Assembly: GCA_021790955.1 (NCBI GenBank)
Contig: JAJYFI010000003.1
Location: 1 to 24,311 of the forward strand
Direction of reading: 5' to 3'
DNA from: a bacterium
GTDB taxonomy: Bacteria; Elusimicrobiota; Elusimicrobia; UBA1565; UBA9628
Length of the DNA: 24,311 nt
Within the stretch, counting starts at the first letter, position 1; every line of letters begins with the position of its first letter. The notes under the pieces are model-generated. The model was not told the DNA's origin. It made no database searches and worked only from the letters and a program-made list of their open reading frames with translations. Positions 22,457-24,311 of the stretch are shown one piece after another. A program made the translations under genes and the position numbers.

Positions 22457-23806
22457 TCAACCGCGCTCCACGGCCGAACGGATGTCGGATTGGAGCCGAT
22501 TGACAAGCTCGAGAAAGAAGGGATCGGAAAGTTTGTCCTTGATTTTATCGCGGGCGTGGAGCACGGTCGAATGGTCCCGTCCGCCGAAGAATTCCCCGAT
22601 CTCCTTGAGCGACAGCTCCGTCATCTCGCAGGCCAAATACATCGCGAGCTGCCGCGGCATCGAGACCGAGGAGGTCCTCTTGTGGCCCTTAAGATCTTTG
22701 GCGTCGATGGAGTATTTTTGGGCGACCATGCGTTGGATCGTATCGACGCGCACGGGCTCCATGTCCTCCGGAGAAACGCTGTCTTTAAGAATATCCTTGG
22801 CCTCGTCCACGGTCAAGGCGCTTCCGGTCATCGACGTGAAGGCCTTGAGCCGGATCAGCGCTCCCTCGAGGGTGCGGATGCTGTTTTTGATCGACGAGGC
22901 GACGTAAACCAAGACGTCGTCCGGGACGTAGAAGCGCTCGACGTCCGCCTTTTTCCTCAGGATGGCGATGCGCGTCTCGAGGTCCGGGCTCTTGATGTCG
23001 GCCACGACGCCCCATTGGAACCGCGAGAGAAGCCGCTGCTCGATTTGGGACATGTCCTTGGGAGAGCGGTCGGAAGCGATCACGACCTGCCGTCGAGCGT
23101 CGAAGAGGGCGTTGAAGGTGTGGAAAAACTCTTCCTCGCTTTTGTCCTTGGAAATGAGAAACTGGATGTCGTCGATGAGCAGGCAGTCGAGGCTGCGGTA
23201 CTTGGAGCGGAAGGAATCGGTCGTCCCCAGCCGGATGGCATTGATGTAGTCGTTGACGAACTGCTCGGCGGTCGTGTAGAGAATCCCGGCGCGGGGAGCC
23301 CCGCGGCGCAGATGGTTGCCGATGGCGTGGAGAAGATGGGTCTTTCCGAGCCCGACTCCTCCGTACAGAAAAAAGGGGTTGTATTGGGTGCCCGGCTTTT
23401 TGGCGATGGCTTCGGCCGTCGCGTGCGCGAGACGGTTTGAGTCGCCGACGATGAACGAGTCGAAGGTGTATCGCGGGTTGAATTCGCTCGACGCGAAATC
23501 CGACTGGGGCGTCGGGGTGGGAATGGGATCGGCCGCCGGAGGAAGGGACGCCAAGTCCTGAGAAATCTGGTAGTCGATGAGGATCGGTTCCCCCGCCAAG
23601 TCTTTAAGGATCGCCTCGAGCCTCTTTTGATAGCCGTCCCGGATGCCGTTAAGGAAGAACTTGTTCGGGACTTTCAGAGTCAAAATGTGGTTCTCGAGCT
23701 TGGCCGCCTCGACAGGATGCAGCCACAAATCGACGGACTCGCCGCCGATTTCCTGCTGGAGCTTTTCCATGGCTCCGCCCCAGAGGTCGAGAAGGGCGTT
23801 ATTCAC
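22457..23806 (-). CDS. dnaA: Chromosomal replication initiator protein DnaA
   Basis: A 449-residue AAA+ initiator that binds DnaA boxes and melts the origin. Domain I (about 1-85) has LWGGAMEKLQQEIGGESVDLWL. A short Pro-rich linker follows. Domain III has Walker A GGVGLGKTHLLHAIGN (149-164), Walker B LLIDDIQFL (209-217), the SRF sensor LLSRFQWGVVADIKSPDLETR and RTLEGALIRL. Domain IV has the DNA-binding signature FFGGRDHSTVLHA near 406-418. The start is GTG at 23806; it gives the expected N-terminus. The start codon lies inside a perfect DnaA box (TTATTCACA, 23799-23807), suggesting autoregulation. Order dnaA, dnaN, dciA, gyrB, gyrA follows on the same strand. Confidence 0.98.
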   Translation of the reverse strand: MNNALLDLWGGAMEKLQQEIGGESVDLWLHPVEAAKLENHILTLKVPNKFFLNGIRDGYQKRLEAILKDLAGEPILIDYQISQDLASLPPAADPIPTPTPQSDFASSEFNPRYTFDSFIVGDSNRLAHATAEAIAKKPGTQYNPFFLYGGVGLGKTHLLHAIGNHLRRGAPRAGILYTTAEQFVNDYINAIRLGTTDSFRSKYRSLDCLLIDDIQFLISKDKSEEEFFHTFNALFDARRQVVIASDRSPKDMSQIEQRLLSRFQWGVVADIKSPDLETRIAILRKKADVERFYVPDDVLVYVASSIKNSIRTLEGALIRLKAFTSMTGSALTVDEAKDILKDSVSPEDMEPVRVDTIQRMVAQKYSIDAKDLKGHKRTSSVSMPRQLAMYLACEMTELSLKEIGEFFGGRDHSTVLHARDKIKDKLSDPFFLELVNRLQSDIRSAVERG

Positions 23807-23829
23807 AGCTTATCAACAAGTGTGGACAA
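23799..23829. promoter_or_regulatory. Three DnaA-box-like 9-mers phased at 11 bp
   Basis: TTATTCACA (23799-23807, perfect match to TTATNCACA), TTATCAACA (23810-23818, one mismatch) and TGTGGACAA (23821-23829, the complement of TTGTCCACA, one mismatch) begin exactly 11 bases apart. The first overlaps the dnaA start codon. They abut the AT-rich element to the right, as expected of an origin. Confidence 0.8.
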
Positions 23830-23831
23830 GG

Positions 23832-23875
23832 GTTCAAAATAGAAATAAATATTAATATTAATGAATATTTTGAAC
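23832..23875. other. Probable DNA unwinding element of oriC, flanked by a 10-bp inverted repeat
   Basis: GTTCAAAATA (23832-23841) and TATTTTGAAC (23866-23875) are exact inverted repeats around a 24-base A/T core containing AATATTAATATT, itself palindromic. The 44 bases contain only six G/C, in strong contrast to the GC-rich surroundings. It adjoins the DnaA boxes upstream of dnaA. The remaining bases to 23976 hold another A/T patch (CCAAAATTATTTTAGCTTAT, 23928-23947) but no gene. The AT-rich core could also contain the dnaA promoter. Confidence 0.75.
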
Positions 23876-23976
23876 GTCCGGCTCGCCCCGAAGGCATTTT
23901 GCGGCTTGAAAGGAATTCCCCTCTCCGAACCAAAATTATTTTAGCTTATTTCCGCACGACCGTCAAACCGATGCCG

Positions 23977-24311
23977 CTAGTAAAACCGGGTCTGACGCAG
24001 GCATTGGATTCTCGACGATGACGAGAGCATGGCATCCCCGCAGACCTCTCCCGAAAGCCGCACGCGCACGAGGACGCCGCGGTTGACGGATTCGACCGCT
24101 TCGACGGAGGCCTCGATGGGCGACGGAGCGCCGTCGCGCGCGGCGCCGAGAAGCTTCGCCAGGTATTGGGCGATGTCGCGGCTATCCGTGATCGAGACCC
24201 AGACGGTGTCGCTGGCGCGCAGGTCGCGGGCGGCCACGCCTTGAGGATCCTCGACGAGGCGGACGTCCAAGACGAGGAGTTCGGGAGTTTTCGCCGCGGC
24301 CGCGACGTTTC
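23977..24311 (-). CDS. Unknown protein, C-terminal part only; gene enters from the right edge
   Basis: The open frame continues beyond the window at the 5' side, so only about 111 C-terminal residues are seen, ending RIQCLRQTRFY. I do not recognise the family. The visible part has an alternating beta pattern (ELLVLDVRLVEDP, DTVWVSITDSRDIAQYLAKL, NRGVLVRVRLSGEV), consistent with a folded domain rather than a chance frame. It lies just upstream of the origin and reads toward dnaA. No membrane segment is visible. A start at the TTG at 24270 is possible but unlikely, because the frame stays open with similar composition. Confidence 0.5.
   Translation of the reverse strand, partial: NVAAAAKTPELLVLDVRLVEDPQGVAARDLRASDTVWVSITDSRDIAQYLAKLLGAARDGAPSPIEASVEAVESVNRGVLVRVRLSGEVCGDAMLSSSSRIQCLRQTRFY

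Noticed and set aside
23830..23866. A DnaA-trio run next to the boxes
   Set aside because: The AT-rich stretch does not keep the three-base trio pattern beyond two or three triplets.

Overview
The window is a GC-rich (very G/C-biased third codon positions) bacterial chromosome segment that contains the replication-initiation locus. Lineage cannot be read off the DNA with certainty. A didermic, deep-branching bacterium is suggested by phosphatidylserine synthase and decarboxylase, a long E. coli-like GyrB with a TOPRIM insertion, DciA in place of recF, and a periplasmic DsbA-like protein. Elusimicrobiota would fit, but this is a guess.

Layout. The right end carries the origin region. Reading leftward on the minus strand it runs: an incomplete unknown gene (23977 to the window end), an AT-rich element flanked by a 10-bp inverted repeat, three DnaA-box-like 9-mers phased at 11 bp, dnaA, a second set of DnaA-box-like sites, dnaN, dciA (DUF721), gyrB, gyrA, a small secreted protein, and serS. 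Continuing left, from a likely new promoter, come a secreted subtilisin-like protease, a DsbA-like thiol oxidoreductase, a MauE/DoxX-like membrane protein, a single-domain response regulator, a solitary HicA-like protein, tmk, holB and metG. A 19-bp perfect hairpin separates holB from metG.

MetG converges on a plus-strand block made of tRNA-Leu(UAA), psd and pssA (phosphatidylethanolamine synthesis). Left of the tRNA are about 200 bp of short direct and inverted repeats and a complete-looking insertion sequence (4534-5946) with a DD(35)E transposase. The IS lies just downstream of cinA, beside what looks like a decayed reading frame. cinA is divergent from gmk; gmk, rpoZ, a family-4 uracil-DNA glycosylase and a PmtA-like methyltransferase form a tightly overlapping minus-strand operon. 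The 5' part of priA enters at the left edge.

How it works together. Replication and its precursors dominate: DnaA, DnaN, DciA, gyrase, delta-prime clamp loader, PriA, Tmk, Gmk and uracil repair. Two aminoacyl-tRNA synthetases and a tRNA make up the translation genes. A phospholipid route (PssA, Psd, possibly the methyltransferase) and a secreted-protein/disulfide cluster are also present. Nearly every adjacent gene pair in the minus-strand operons overlaps by a stop/start NTGA, including unusual TTGA, GTGA and possibly CTGA forms.
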